Shown here: positions 22,206 through 31,720 of the stretch, in pieces | Numbering within the stretch: the first letter of the stretch is position 1 | Layout of the letters: every line of letters starts with the position of its first letter | DNA from: Gracilaria domingensis | Taxonomy: Eukaryota; Rhodophyta; Florideophyceae; Gracilariales; Gracilariaceae | Direction of reading: 5' to 3' | Length of the DNA: 64,000 nt | Assembly: GCA_022539475.1 (NCBI GenBank) | Contig: VCMS01000096.1 | Span: 186,001-250,000 of the forward strand | Position numbers and translations under genes: made by a program | The notes under the pieces: generated by a model | Seen by the model: only the letters and a program-made list of their open reading frames with translations | Databases searched by the model: none | Told to the model about the DNA's origin: nothing

Positions 22206-22301
22206 AACTTCCGGTTTTCACTTCGACAGTCCATTTACGTGAAGTTAGGGAACAGGTCATTTCGATAAAGTAACTTTTATGTTTAACTATCTCTAAAAGG
22301 T

Positions 22302-23234
22302 TTACAACACCGAAAAGTCATGTTTTCTAACCTCAAAGCTGGGGAATGGGGAGGGGGATAACTTTTCCTTAACAACGTTGACGTAGTTTGTATGAAAAGG
22401 AGCGGGGTCACCGCCTACAATGTTTCTTTCTTGGCGGGAAAAGTCGTAGAAGTACGCGTTCCTAAACTGAAAGTCGGAGAAAGAAGTAGGGAAGCCAACG
22501 AGAGTTTTCCCATATGCAAGAAGTCGCCCAACGGTCTCTTCCAGGTTGAAAGTAGTACCTGTCTTAAGCGAAACTATCTTCAACAGCTCTTTCATTATTG
22601 TGAGCACAACCGTACTGCACTCCGTAGCGACTACGTCCATAGGAATGAAACCTCTTGAGGCCCCGACGATGTTGAACGATGATAACCTCACGAGCTTCTC
22701 ATAATAGCTTACGAGAAATGTATCTTCGTCGACAACCCCGCAAGTGAGACCCATAGACCTAAACCTGTCTGCAACGTTGGAGGCCCACTTTCCTGTTACG
22801 ACAGTGAGACCATCCGGACTTTGAGGAGTGACACCATCCTGCGGAGCTGCGTTTCTTGAGGGGACACCAACGTATAGGACAACTTTTGAACATTTGTCCA
22901 CACCGAGCTTCGAAACCAATGGTATGATGTCTCCATTCTGGAAGAAAACGAGATTCTCTCTGAGCGAATAAGGGCAAGCCTGAATTACGGTCTCCAGGGT
23001 GTTCGTTCTTCCACAAACTAGTATCGGTACATCAGAAAGATGAGAGGTAGCAGCCATGCTGCAGAATTCGTGTGCGGAAATGACCGTATCTTCTTCGTTC
23101 GCCAGCATGGTACCTATACGCCCCCTTCCAACAATAACGGCCCGAGTCCTTCGGGCGGGAGATGAGGCCTGAGGGACGTCAGAGTATCTGGGACTCGGAG
23201 GCGGAGTGGGAGGCATGTCGGACTGGGAGTTCAT
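22302..23234 (-). CDS. Ketopantoate-reductase-like NAD(P)-binding protein, copy 1
   Basis: Start taken at ATG 23234 (MNSQSDMPPTPPPSPRYSD); an upstream in-frame stretch to 23348 looks like 5' UTR. After a Pro/Ser-rich N terminus there is a Rossmann nucleotide-binding turn (AVIVGRGRIGTMLA, GxGxxG). A central region follows with VVLYVGVPSRNA, then a helical C-terminal half with YEKLVRLSSFNIVGASRG, the layout of ApbA/PanE-type reductases that reduce ketopantoate in pantothenate synthesis. Overall identity to known enzymes is weak by eye, so the substrate is uncertain. It is about 311 residues, a normal family length, with an intact frame. It is divergent from the RPE fragment and carried inside a transposon. 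Confidence 0.55.
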   Translation of the reverse strand: MNSQSDMPPTPPPSPRYSDVPQASSPARRTRAVIVGRGRIGTMLANEEDTVISAHEFCSMAATSHLSDVPILVCGRTNTLETVIQACPYSLRENLVFFQNGDIIPLVSKLGVDKCSKVVLYVGVPSRNAAPQDGVTPQSPDGLTVVTGKWASNVADRFRSMGLTCGVVDEDTFLVSYYEKLVRLSSFNIVGASRGFIPMDVVATECSTVVLTIMKELLKIVSLKTGTTFNLEETVGRLLAYGKTLVGFPTSFSDFQFRNAYFYDFSRQERNIVGGDPAPFHTNYVNVVKEKLSPSPFPSFEVRKHDFSVL

Positions 23235-23632
23235 TGCAAGTGTTCGAATGTTTTGTGTGACGATAGAAATGGAAGATGGGGCGGAGAACTGCTGGGGTAA
23301 AGAGTGATACTTAAGTAAAAACGGTTGGGAAGCGCAGAACGGGAACATGGTTCACTTTGTGAAAGTGAGCGAAATGTATGATATGTGATTGTACTGAATG
23401 AATGATAGGGCTTGTATGAGACGACAAGCCACAAAGTGTGATGATGTTTTATGAAAGGTAGGTGGAAGAGTAGAAAGTGTGCAATGAATGAAACTGATTT
23501 CGAACCTGAGTTGTAAAGTAGTTGTAAAGTACGAGTTACGGGGAGCTTGAATACAGGATGAAAGGAGCCATTTTGGCTTCATAAATGACGTGAACGGGTT
23601 TTATAGCTTCACTCGGATTGCCATAATTAAAA

Positions 23633-23951
23633 GGATGGAGTTGGATTGCGCCCGAATACGTCTATAAAGGTCGTAGAAGCACTTATGAAGGAAGGAGTTG
23701 TAGACATGTTATTGTTGATGACGGTGGAGCCAGGGTTTGGAGGACAGGCGTTTATGGAAGGTGTTCTTGATAAGGTGCGACATGCAAGGAAGTTGTACCC
23801 AAGAATAGGGATACAGGTGGATGGAGGTATTGGACTGAGTACTGTGAAAGGAGTAGTGAAGGCCGGTGCAAACATTTCAGTTGCAGGATCTGCCATCTTT
23901 GGCTCGAGTAACCCAGCTCATGTCATAGCTGGTTTTCGAAAGGTTGGTTAG
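23633..23951 (+). pseudogene. rpe: Ribulose-phosphate 3-epimerase C-terminal fragment, copy 1
   Basis: An in-frame stretch from about 23633 (DGVGLRPNTS) through LLMTVEPGFGGQAF, IQVDGGI and ANISVAGSAIFG. These are hallmark motifs of the C-terminal half of the (beta/alpha)8 epimerase that interconverts ribulose-5-P and xylulose-5-P in the Calvin and pentose-phosphate pathways. The MTVEPGFGGQ catalytic/metal loop and the phosphate-binding VAGS are present. The N-terminal half (about 120 residues, with other metal ligands) is missing, so this cannot be a complete enzyme. A captured gene fragment is the simplest reading. Confidence 0.8.
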
Positions 23952-24009
23952 AGATAGTAGCATAAAATTATTGTTTATTACATTGTTACCTTTACGTGTT
24001 ATCACAACT

Positions 24010-24350
24010 AAATTCTCCGTCTCCATTGGAGATGTATTTCTCTTGTATGACAACCGGGAAAGGATGTGAGAGAACATCAATATATCCCCAGTGGACGCTG
24101 AGAGGGAGGATGAACTACTCTACGTGCTACCATTGTTACCCATCCGGTGTCGAGTGGTGACATATTCTTTTTTTGTCACAACCCACAAAGGATGTGACGG
24201 AAGAAGAACATGCCCCCAGTCGAGACAGAGGGTGAGCAACTCTAAGTACAATCACTAGTCCCTAGCTTGCCTCCACTGGCAATATCTTCCTGTTTTGCTA
24301 TAACCATCGAGTGGGGTTATGGTGGAAGAGAAAAATATCGCCGGTCGAGG
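24010..24350. repeat. Three related tandem stem-loops
   Basis: Units at about 24018-24099, 24149-24227 and 24270-24350. Each is an imperfect palindrome of about 80 bases with the pattern CTCCA(C/T)TGG...TTCTT...GT.ACAACC...GGATGTGA...GAAGA...CCCCAGT.GA. All three recur in copy 2 (about 34876-35210). Non-coding; a structured RNA or protein-binding repeat are options. Confidence 0.55.
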
Positions 24351-24584
24351 CGAGGTGGGTGGGGACTATGTGAAGAGGGGACAGAGAGATGGCGCTTAAA
24401 TAGTGGAAGGTGCGGAGGTGTAAAGTAGATGTTTTGGCGGGAAATGGGATGAGGGAAACAGGGACAATCATGGTGCTGGATATAGCCCGTGTGGTTGGAC
24501 AGTGGGGGTGGACAGCACAGTTTAGCTCGATTGCACTGTATCGCAGCGGAAACTTCGATCCAACTACTACTTCTTCTTCTGAAG

Positions 24585-25514
24585 ATGTCGAACGGATACG
24601 TGAAGGATGAGGAGCTGTTGGCGCTGTTGGAGCGGAAGGAGGTACCGCAGACGCCGTCACCAAAGCGGGAAGAGGACGTGATTACGGCGGCTGGTCGGAT
24701 GTCGCAGAAGAAGGAAGTGGCTGATGAAGGAAAGAAGTGTGAGGCGAGGAGAGGGGATGGTGACGAGGTGGAGAAGGGGGTAGAATTGGAGGTGGAGGGG
24801 GTCGCAATGGAGAGAAGGGGTGCGGTGCATCTGAGTCAGTTAGAGGTTGGAGACCAGATAGAGAGTGGGGGCGGAGAGGGTGACAGGGAGATGCGGTTTG
24901 TGGGGGAGATGAAGGCGAGGGTGGGGATGTTGGGGTTGGTGATGAAGGAGCAACTGGACGATGGAATTGTGGAGATTGTAACGGAAATGGGCGGTGTGGT
25001 GCTGAGTGGGGGTGGTAGTGGTGTTTCGGTTGAGGCGATTTCGAGCCTGCGGAATTCGTTGTCGGTATTGGGAGTGGAGATGAGAAATCATGTGTATGGG
25101 ATAGTGGAGTGTGCGGGAAGGGAGGTTGGAGAGTTGCGGGAGGAGAATAGGGTTCTGAACGAGAGGTTGGACGTGCTGGAGAAGGAGGTGAAGGAGCTGC
25201 GCAAGAGGCAAAGATTGGTGGAAGAGGAGACGGTGAAAGGAGGTGTGGAGGGAAAGACGGAGAAGGGAAGTGTGGGAAGGGTGGCGGTGCAGAAGGGGTC
25301 TCCTGTGACACCGAAGACAAAGGGTGGTGGGGTTGGGGATGAGAAGAGCCGTCTGAAGAAGAGGCGTAAGGAGATGAAGAAGGTGGTGGAGGAGGTGCCG
25401 CGGGAGGGAGTGGGAGCTCCGGTGGTGACTGGGTTTAGGAGTGCGGTGGAGGTAGCGCGGACTGCGAAGGGGATTCTGAGGGGACAGGAGGAGAGAAGGA
25501 TGGGAGGGATTTGA
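24585..25514 (+). CDS. Acidic/basic coiled-coil protein, copy 1
   Basis: ATG at 24585 (MSNGYVKDEELLALLERKEV). About 309 residues, very rich in Glu, Gly, Val, Arg and Lys. A clear heptad coiled coil lies at about residues 180-240 (GELREENRVLNERLDVLEKE...), followed by a Lys/Arg-rich tail (KSRLKKRRKEMKKVVEE). No catalytic domain is seen. The frame is intact here, broken in copy 2 and truncated at 28729-29637. The 3' region to 25982 is non-coding and runs to the transposon tip. It may be a DNA-binding or structural protein of the element; function unknown. Confidence 0.55.
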   Translation: MSNGYVKDEELLALLERKEVPQTPSPKREEDVITAAGRMSQKKEVADEGKKCEARRGDGDEVEKGVELEVEGVAMERRGAVHLSQLEVGDQIESGGGEGDREMRFVGEMKARVGMLGLVMKEQLDDGIVEIVTEMGGVVLSGGGSGVSVEAISSLRNSLSVLGVEMRNHVYGIVECAGREVGELREENRVLNERLDVLEKEVKELRKRQRLVEEETVKGGVEGKTEKGSVGRVAVQKGSPVTPKTKGGGVGDEKSRLKKRRKEMKKVVEEVPREGVGAPVVTGFRSAVEVARTAKGILRGQEERRMGGI

Positions 25515-25982
25515 AGCCGTTTTGGGGCGAGGCGGGTATACGAGAAGGGGGAGGGTTGTCCACCTGACTTCTACAAAATGACGTTTGCGGAGAGGGAGAG
25601 AGAGGATGGGAACGTGTGATGGGCGAGAAATGGGTAAATAGCGGGGGTGGTGTGGACTGGGAAGAAGTGATGGGATGATTGAGGTGGGATGAGTTGCGAT
25701 TGGCATTGCAACATGGGAGAAAATGGAAACGCAAACTAGCACGAGTGCAGTTTTGAGAGAGGGTCGCGGAAAAGAGTGAATGGGGTGGTGCGGCGAAGTG
25801 GAACCTCTACAAAAACTAGGGGACCCAAGAACTAAACTGCGCGAAATGGAATTTAATATTCCAAAATTTCTTAATTTTTTGAGTGCCAGCCTCTGCTACC
25901 CCCTTGCGTGCCCCAAATAGCCCCAAAACTAGCTTAGTTTCCAAAGCGAACAGACTATATTCCACTTTGCAGAACACAGACG

Positions 25983-27703
25983 AATCCCACGATGGGCTAT
26001 ATGAAATAATGGAGATGGTATCCGTGCTACATGAACGCCCTGTTGGGACTGCTGTAATCTCTACCTCGCTGTTTCAAGGTCGCACTTGTTCGTGACCCTT
26101 TCGGGATTTCTTCCTTCGGTAATTCGTCTCACGCCGTGTCGGTCAGCCGTAGCGCTCTTGCGTTCGTGTGTCACCCGGCTGGGACTTCGAGGAAGGCAAA
26201 ACGTGGTTCGCCCTGTTGATTTTGTGTGCTGGTCTTGTTCCCATCTGGTTACTTCGTGGCGCTCATTCACGCGTCTTTTCGCTTGTGACATTCACCCGCA
26301 TGGGATTCTTTCGAGAACTACACCGTTGCAAACGGTTTCGTTTCCGCCGCTTCCAACCCTTACGGGATTCTCGGCGATTTGAACCTCGTCATTTCGCCGT
26401 GTCTGTTGATAGGCACTGAAGAACGGACCCCCCCCATCTAATGGGATTCGCGCATTGCTCCCACCGTTGCCGTTTTGGTGCACTCTGTCGTTGCCGAAGT
26501 GGGATTGTGCTGGTATGGAATTGAGTGTTTCGCCGTGCTACGCTAGCGTTCGCTTTCCACATGGGATTTGGCCGACCTCGGAGGTCAGGCCTAAGAAGGG
26601 GAGTTGGTGTTGTAATTGGATGCACTGCCCTGAGGGGCACCACCAACTGACCATGGAGAGCAATCTAAACGACTACTCTCAGGAGCCTACAGAGCATGGA
26701 TGCTCAATAGACGGTGACGCCTTGAGGAAGCAGGAACGTCATCGGCGTGTCGCGTGCTCCCCAGGAAAAATTCAACGATCTCAACTGGGGAGCCTCGTAC
26801 ATACTGTTGTCTCGCTCACGCCCTACTTTTACCCACCTGGGAAGGGTGGCAACGCCCTGCCCACGACACCAGCTCGTACGAGGCGACAACCCGGTTGGGA
26901 ATGCAGGGCTTCCATTTTGCGACAGTCGTAGTACTTTCTGGGAAGGCCGTTCGGCGGCATTGGGCGCAACGCGCGTGCTTATTATCGCGATAGTTGCCGC
27001 ATTCGGGATTTGATGCTTGAGAAAGCACTGTGCCTTCTTGGGCTTGGCGTTTTTGTGCCCGCAGAGAATGCTTCGGTAGTTTGCGCCTCTTTGACCGGGT
27101 TTAGTGTTGTTACTTCCCACTCTCGGGGTTATGGTCGTGCAACGAATGCGCGCGCTATCTCAGACCCGATTGGGGACATTCGCGTGTTGGAACATGGTTT
27201 ATCCGCCCCGTGTGGCTTGACCTGTTCGGTCGACGCTGGGCCCGTCAGTGGGGACCCCGCGACACGCATTCGCCGTCATCACGTACTGCCCAACAGGGAT
27301 TCTTCTTACGTGTAATCCTTTCATGCGCCGCAGGATCACTGTTTCACCCACGTGGGAGAATGGCAAAATCGTAAGCTCGTTAACTTCTCGCGCTCACTCT
27401 TCGCCCAATTGGGATGGGTGAAAAACGATGCCTCACCGTGTAGGCTGGACCATGTTGGTCGGTTCGTAACGCAGGTTGCCTGGGAGGAGTGGTCGTTGGA
27501 GCATCCTATCGCGCTCGTTGGTCACCCCAACGGGATCTTGGAGGATTGGAAGTTGGTGCTTCGCTGCGTTTTCGTTCGCGTTCGCTCCCTGCATGGGAAA
27601 TGTTTGGCCAGCCTCGGGACGAAGCCAGGCCCAAGAAGGGGAGTCTGTAGTGCAGTGGGATGCACCTCCCGATGGGTGCATAGTAGTAGTTTGTAGTAGT
27701 TAG
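25983..27703 (+). other. Probable 3' part of a G3-type gypsy element
   Basis: No credible gene. Several open frames on both strands overlap and have no domain. A motif close to (A/C)TGGGATT recurs irregularly every 50-90 bases between 26100 and 26600 and less regularly to 27600. A block near 26540-26640 resembles 27575-27690. As the LTR at 27704 follows directly, this is best read as decayed 3' non-coding sequence of that retroelement. Confidence 0.4.
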
Positions 27704-28071
27704 TGTGCACAGGGTGCACCTCGGGTCCCACACGTGTAGGGTTGTGACAGTTGTCGTGTCGCCCTTCGGGACCCCCCTTATAGGTAGATAGTTTATTATT
27801 TTCGACACGTGGCTACTGCACGTGGGAGGTGCACTTAAGCATCTCCCGCCGGGCAGAGCTCACCGTGGTAAACCTCAAGCACCCCCTAGCCGATTCTTTC
27901 ATCGTCTAGTTTCCCACAAGGGTCATCCTACCGTCACTACCGGTGCTGCGCGCCTATCTCGCGCCCCGTTGTTAGCATCCGTTGAGTGCTCCTTCGTCCC
28001 CGCTTGGGTGCTGCGCAATTTTTTCCTTTATCAGGGCATAGTACGTTGTCACGGCCTGTGGCTGTACTACA
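27704..28071 (+). repeat. LTR of G3-type gypsy element
   Basis: TGTGCACAGGGTGCACC...GGCTGTACTACA, with TG...CA ends and 368 bp. It is about 95% identical to the inverted copy at 53789-54157, and similarity stops exactly at both ends, which defines the LTR. Here it abuts G1-type pol sequence at 28072, so the retroelement had inserted in, or recombined with, a G1-type copy. Confidence 0.8.
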
Positions 28072-28728
28072 GCTACCCCCTGGCACAGAACAGACGAATC
28101 ATGTTGAGGAATTAGAGAAGTTGAATCTGGACCATGTCGCATCGTCTCATCGCAAGAAGTTGCGAGACATGCTCACAGAATTTACTCCCATGTGGGACGG
28201 TTCCCTTGGAACAATTGGAATTACGGAGCACCGTATTGATCTGCTCCCAGACACTCGCCCAATCGCACAACACCCGTATCGGGCAGGCCCGAAAGCGCGG
28301 GAAGAAGAAAAGTCTCAAGTCGAGAAGATGCTACGAGCCGACGTAATTGAGCCAGCTCAGTCGTCATGGGCATCGCCGGTTGTACTTGTTCCGAAGTCGG
28401 ATGGATCGTGGCGTTTTTGCATCGATTACAGGCGACTAATCGCCGTTACCGTCAAAGACGTGTATCCGATTCAACGGATGGATGAGTACATCGACTCGCT
28501 GGGAAGCGCCAGAGTATTTACCGCCCTTGACGCCAATTGGGGTTACTAGCAGGTTCCAATTCGAAAGGAAGATCGCGACAAGACCGCGTTTGTATGTCAC
28601 CAAGGACTGTACCGTTTCAAACGGATGCCCTTGGGGCTAACGAATGCTCCCGCTACGTTTCAGCGCGCGATTGACATTCTGTTGGCTAGATTCAAGTGGA
28701 AGACGTGTTTTGTGTACTTGGACGACAT
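28072..28728 (+). pseudogene. G1-type gypsy pol fragment (RT)
   Basis: Corresponds to G1 pol 14163-14820, from PPGTEQTN through the RT motifs VLVPKSDGSW, IDYRRL and YLDDI. It has a TAG at 28547 (GGTTACTAG in place of a Trp codon). It is cut on the left by the LTR at 27704-28071 and on the right, immediately after YLDDI, by a CGTCTGT transposon end. Non-functional. Confidence 0.85.
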
Positions 28729-29637
28729 CGTCTGTGTTCTGCAAAGTGGAATATAGTCTGTTCGCTTTGGAAACTAAGCTAGTTTTTGGGCTATTTGGGG
28801 CGCGCGAGGGGGTGGCAGAGGCTGGCACTCAAAAAATTAAGAAATTTTGGAATATTAAATTCCATATGGCGCAGTTTAATTCTTGGGTCCCCTAGTTTTT
28901 GTAGAGGTTCTACTTCGCCGCACCACCCCATTCACTCTTTTCCGCGACCGTCTCTCAAAACTGCACTCGTGCTAGTTTGCGTTTCCATTTTCCTCTGAGT
29001 TGCGATAAAAATCACAACTCATCCCACCTCAATCATCCCAACGTTCCTTCCCATCCAAACCGCAATCACTCTTTACTCATTTTTCGCCGATCCTGCGTTC
29101 GGATCCTTCCTCTCCGTCTCCCCAAAAGCTTTTCTGTAGAAGTACGGGTAGCAACCCTCCCCAATCCCGTACACCCGCGTCGCCCAAAAACAGCTTCCCA
29201 TTCCTCCCCATCCTTCTCTCCTTATGCGCCGCCAGATTTCGTTCGGCCGTTCGCAGTGCCATGCCCCACGTTAAAACCCAGTCAAGACCGGAGCCCCGAT
29301 TGCCTCCTATGGCACCTCTTTCATCACCATCCTCTTCTCCTTACGCCTCTTCGTCAGACGGCTCTTCCGGTGCCCGAAACTACCAGCCTTCGCCTTCGGT
29401 GTCAAAAAGGACTCCTTCTGTGCCGCAACCCTTCCCATACTTCCCATCTCTGTCCTTCCTTCTACATCCGATTTCAACATCCTTTCCTCCACCAACCCTT
29501 GTCTTGTGCAGAACACTTTCACCGCCTTCTCCATCAGGTCTATCACGTTTCTAAGGACCATAAGCTTCTCTTGCAACTCATCTAGGCCTCCTGGCGCACA
29601 TTATAGTACACCATACACATTTTATCTCATCTCCATC
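28729..29637 (+). mobile_element. Third copy of the large transposon's K terminus
   Basis: Starts with the same CGTCTGTGTTCTGCAAAGTG tip preceded by AT. It follows segment K through the non-coding tip and into the coiled-coil gene (minus strand, about 29600-29070, with several frame breaks). Homology ends at about 29637, where a Notchless gene fragment begins. It is more diverged from the other two K copies than they are from each other. The opposite end of this element is not visible (gap at 32427). Confidence 0.7.
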
Positions 29638-29644
29638 TCTTAAA

Positions 29645-30765
29645 CGAACAAAAAACTGCGCAGGATTAATATCTTCTCAAACCACTCGGTAAACGGCCGC
29701 AACATGTCCGCGGAACGTGAAGCAAAACTTGCCAGCTTGCCATCCCAAAGTCTTACATTCTTGTCAAAACTGGCCGACGCGATATACCGCCCATCCGGAC
29801 TGAACGCCCTGCATTTGACCAGCTGCTGATGGCCGGTCATGCGCGAAATGGGCTGTATGCCCTAGGTGCGTTTCCAAACGTCTTCCCACAGCATCAAAGT
29901 GAAATTATCGGACCCACTCAGCATAAGTTCCCTCCCGCCCGTACTTTGCCGTTTCACCTTTTCATAGCGCTCCAACGCCTCTTCTCGCGACCACTTGACC
30001 GGCATGTATCCGTTCTGCTCGTCCAGAGATGCAAACGCACCGCACTTGAGCACGTAGTCGGTAGAAAGCGTGATGGAATTCACCCAGTGAGCATGTGCAT
30101 TTATAGTCGACAAAGATAAGCCATTATCAGCATTCTAGATCTTTATACTACGATCCTGAGAAGCAGAATAGATAAAACCGTCTCCACTCCACACGGCAGT
30201 CGTGACTGCAGCTCTATGTCGCGCGAGCATCCTGACCGGGCTCATGCTAGCCACGTTCCAAATCTTCAGCGAAGCATCCTTCGAAGCAGACACCACCAAA
30301 CAACATCGTTCATCCAAATGATACGGCTTCAAACCCAAATCCGTCACCCATTTGCGATGGGAAGCCAAGCTCTCACCAGTTCCTTTCTCAACGTCTCAGA
30401 TCCATACCCGACCGTCCTTCGAAGCAGAATCCAATCGACTCCCCTCTGTAGAAAATGCCAACGCCAGCACTCAATCGCGATGACCGACCAAGGAAAGCTT
30501 CGGCAACTGCGCCTCCGCATTCCACAATCTGACGGTTGTATGGCCAGAACCCGTCGCTGGCAAGCGACAATTCGGCGAGAAACACGCCGTCGGCGCCATC
30601 CGACTGCATCGCGCGCCGCCCAACTCGTCGAAGAAGACCGCGCAGCACAGGACGCGGTATGAAAGACTCTCACCGATGACGCCGCCGTGCACGTGGCACG
30701 TGACGCGTGTATTCGCGCAGGCATACACAGCGGTAGCGGCCCCAGCCTGTGGCCCACTTGGCACG
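29645..30765 (-). pseudogene. NLE1: Notchless-like WD40 protein, decayed fragment
   Basis: Minus-strand pieces in changing frames read through the WD-repeat domain of Notchless, the factor that helps recruit the Rea1 AAA-ATPase in 60S ribosome maturation. In order they are TGSGHTTVRLWNAEAQLPKL, HRKWVTDLGLKPYHLD, SASKDASLKIWN, SASQDRSIKI, the family-typical AHAHWVNSITLSTDYVL and ALERYEK, then [20 protein letters not shown] and [13 protein letters not shown]. At least four frameshifts or stops are present. The last WD repeat ([12 protein letters not shown]) breaks off at about 29665. The N-terminal NLE domain is not convincing. A captured, dead copy. Confidence 0.8.
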
Positions 30766-30826
30766 GAGGCGAGTCGCGACGCCTCCTCCAGCTGAATATT
30801 GGCATTGATCGCAGCTGCCGATTCAG

Positions 30827-31642
30827 ATGCTGACCTCCGCAGTCCGCCAACATCTGCCGACGCCGCGCCGCTGTCGCGCGCCGCGTCGCACCCTCACGGT
30901 GTGCGCGCAGCCGTCCGCCATGAGGGCGACGTGCTTCCTCTCGCCGCTTCCGTCGTTTCAGACCGGCCGTTTCCACGCCGCCACGCACGCTCTCCATCGC
31001 ATCGCGCTCATTCCCCGCCGCCCCGCAAGCCGCGCCTGCCTGCAGCGCGGCGCGAAGCGCGCGCTCATGCTGCCGGCGCTCGCTGACGCGTCGTGCGACG
31101 CGCAGCTCACGCTGGCGATCGTCGGCGCCGTCACGCTTTGGCTGGGCGTCTGGCAACGGGTAACAGCGCTTGGGCTGGTTTTCTCGCGCACGACGAGGAA
31201 GATCATCCAAATCAGTTGCGGGCCGGCTTTCCTTGTGTTGTGGCCGCTGTATAGCGCGACCACCGACCCGCGTCTGTGTGCCGCCTGCGTGCCGCTGTTG
31301 TTCCCCGCTGTGCCTGTAGTGTCAGGCTTTTTGTCTGCCACCTCCGCGCGAAGCGCGTTGGCGTGCGCGTTGTCGAGAGAGGGAAGCGCGCGTGAGGCTC
31401 TACACGAACCGCTGATCTACAATGTGACGCTGCTGCTGCTCACGTTCTTTCTGTTCCGCACGCCGGCCGCAGCGGTTGGATTCACCCAGCAAATGTACCT
31501 TGCCTCAATGGAAGGAGCCGTACTTAGCGGAAAGCTAACAGTAACTGAGATAGTTTCAAATATAGACGTGCTGGTTGAACGAAGGAAGTCAAAGTCCTTG
31601 GAAGCACCCCCAGTCAGTCCCGCTGTATACTGTGCTCGGTAA
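30827..31642 (+). pseudogene. Phytol/farnesol kinase-like N-terminal fragment with foreign tail
   Basis: Residues 1 to about 95 are rich in Arg, Ser and Ala with few acidic residues, like a plastid transit peptide. MRATCF... (30920) is an alternative start. Then TRKIIQISCGPAFLVLWPLYS, ...CVPLLFPAVPVVSG..., and SREGSAREALHEPLIYNVTL match the first half of VTE5-type polyprenol kinases, which phosphorylate phytol for tocopherol synthesis in the plastid envelope. After about 31485 (RTPAAAVGF) similarity ends, before the conserved GDG(x)AD region, and the frame runs into unrelated sequence to a stop at 31640. The product would lack the catalytic C-terminal half. Confidence 0.7.
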
Positions 31643-31720
31643 ACCAACTTTTGTAAGCAGAAAAAAGCTTTACTCTTGCCGGCCCTTTGCCCGTTGACTA
31701 GCGTTAACTTTCGAAACACT

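Larger units (their letters stand above)
14997..25982 (+). mobile_element. 11-kb derivative of the large cargo transposon (copy 1)
   Basis: It begins CGTCTGTCTCTTGCAAGATG inside G1 pol and ends with the complement of CGTCTGTGTTCTGCAAAG at 25982. Both termini match those of the complete element at 33282-49468. In order it contains terminal segment X (14997-15893), a KDZ-like transposase block (15894-20146), a palindrome array, a truncated ParB-like gene, a 125-bp HAD gene fragment and terminal segment K (22250-25982). Its flanks do not show a matching target duplication (GGTA on the left, AATC on the right) and the right flank is not pol, so the two ends may come from a rearrangement rather than one insertion. 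Confidence 0.7.
22250..25982 (-). repeat. Terminal cargo segment K, copy 1
   Basis: A 3.7-kb segment matching 33282-36978 in inverted orientation. It ends at the transposon terminus (25982) and starts at GAACAGGTCATTTCG. It carries a ketopantoate-reductase-like gene, a ribulose-phosphate 3-epimerase fragment, three hairpins and a coiled-coil gene. Both copies are similar enough to align by eye throughout. Confidence 0.8.

Noticed and set aside
24682-25742. Long Pro/Ser/His-rich open frames on the minus strand (212 and 300 residues), and similar plus-strand frames at 33435-34538
   Set aside because: They are antisense shadows of the Glu/Gly/Lys-rich coiled-coil gene, whose codon composition leaves all complementary frames open. 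No start, domain or conservation favours them.
26061-27816. Many open frames of 70-158 codons in both directions
   Set aside because: All overlap, none has a recognisable motif, and the sequence fits retroelement 3' non-coding debris next to an LTR.
30344-31210. 288-residue Arg-rich open frame on the minus strand
   Set aside because: It is antisense to the phytol kinase-like fragment and overlaps Notchless in the wrong frame. The Arg/Ala richness reflects high G+C.
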